Assembly: GCF_022539315.1 (NCBI RefSeq)
Contig: NC_066314.1
Coordinates: 47,367,180-47,431,179 of the forward strand
Length of the DNA stretch: 64,000 bases
Direction of reading: 5' to 3'
Origin: Serinus canaria
Taxonomy: Eukaryota > Chordata > Aves > Passeriformes > Fringillidae
The notes under the pieces are model-generated. The model searched no databases, was not told the DNA's origin, and saw only the letters and a program-made list of their open reading frames with translations. Positions 63,332-64,000 of the stretch are shown here, piece by piece (position 1 is the stretch's first letter; the number at the start of each line of letters is the position of its first letter). A program made the translations under genes and the position numbers.

Positions 63332-64000
63332 CTTTTTTTTTTTCTTTTTTTTCTTTTTTTTTTTTTTTTTTTTTTTCTTTTTTTTTTTTTTTTGCTGAGC
63401 AATAATCCTTCTGCAGCACTGTAAGAATTGTTGTGCCACTCACTCTTCTTTTATGTTATGTTTAGCTCACTTTATGAATTCCTGAGGTAGCAAACGTGGC
63501 TTTTTGAAGCCTGGATAAACTGAATAAACTTAAATCATTATGTTCATGCTACTTAGCAGTCTAGATGAAATAAAAGAAAAATTTTCACTAATAAAATGTA
63601 CTGGTCCATAACATATTCAAGCCAGAGCTTGGAATCCTGGAAAGTGAATTAGATGTTTGAGATCTGCTTTTATTCCAGGTGCTGTGGCACAAATACCTGA
63701 GCAGTAAATGCTCTTGTAGGGTAAGCAATTATCTGTGAAAGAGAGTTGCTTATTAGGGTAAAGACACCAGAAATGGTGTATCTTCAGTCCAGTTTCTTAA
63801 TCTATCTCGTTGGGTTTTGTTATCAACAGTCTTGACTAATTCTAGTTTAAATGTTGATAAATACATTTCTGGTTTTACTTTGACCTCTCTCATGAGCCTC
63901 TCATCCAGCCCTTTGCAGCACTCCAACTGCATGCTTCCAACATGGCTAAATAAATGCTTTTTAAAATTGCAAGGAAAGTCTTGCTCTGTGTCTGTTGCCT
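62087..64000 (+). other. POLDIP3 intron 1 (start)
   Basis: The first 700 bases belong to the CpG island. The rest is ordinary AT-rich intron with one long poly(T) tract. No second exon is visible before the window ends. Confidence 0.7.
63297..63393 (+). repeat. Poly(T) tract of ~97 bases with rare C
   Basis: It is almost pure T, interrupted by four single C residues. No target duplication or element body is visible on either side. Confidence 0.9.

Overview
This is vertebrate nuclear DNA, most likely from a bird and plausibly a songbird. The support is several 3'-end fragments of CR1 retroposons, exons closely matching avian/mammalian LUC7L2 and POLDIP3, a globin of the cytoglobin/globin E type, and a young, tandemly duplicated, gammaretrovirus-like endogenous retrovirus (ERV). 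Genes are split into exons with GT-AG introns. I assembled them by following reading phase across splice sites, so most single open frames in the window are not genes.

Layout. (1) 1-20.3 kb, + strand: LUC7L2 (U1 snRNP-associated splicing factor) from its second coding exon to the stop codon and 3' UTR; exon 1 lies left of the window. (2) 20.4-26 kb: intergenic, with two reverse-oriented CR1 fragments. (3) 26.0-29.7 kb, - strand: a complete three-exon globin gene (151 aa, called globin E), with a TATA-like element and two CRX/OTX-type TAATC motifs upstream. (4) 29.8-34.9 kb: intergenic, with CR1 fragments and a perfect 17-bp inverted repeat. (5) 34.9-39.1 kb, - strand: an intact four-exon HSPA12-type (divergent HSP70) gene of 579 aa. 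It faces away from (6) 39.5-45.4 kb, + strand: an intact eight-exon gene of about 390 aa. That gene has a 14-residue repeat N-terminus, a coiled coil and a C-terminal domain resembling that of Mieap/SPATA18. The two starts are 417 bp apart, and the gap holds a duplicated 91-bp promoter module. (7) 47.9-59.6 kb: an LTR-internal-LTR-internal-LTR array of a defective, gag-only retroviral element, flanked by one 5-bp target duplication. (8) 61.5-61.7 kb, - strand: the U12 minor-spliceosome snRNA gene, with its DSE/PSE promoter. It is divergent from (9) POLDIP3, whose first coding exon (62,028-62,086) lies in a CpG island; the rest of that gene continues off the right edge.

Three neighbouring loci serve RNA processing or export (LUC7L2, U12 snRNA, POLDIP3/SKAR). 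The middle of the window carries accessory genes (globin E, HSPA12-like, Mieap-like) and a recent retroviral amplification. The most notable observations are the globin beside LUC7L2, which mirrors the alpha-globin/LUC7L neighbourhood; the divergent HSPA12-like/Mieap-like pair with a split CCAAT/TATA duplicated promoter; and the tandem ERV with an array of seven hairpins in its leader.
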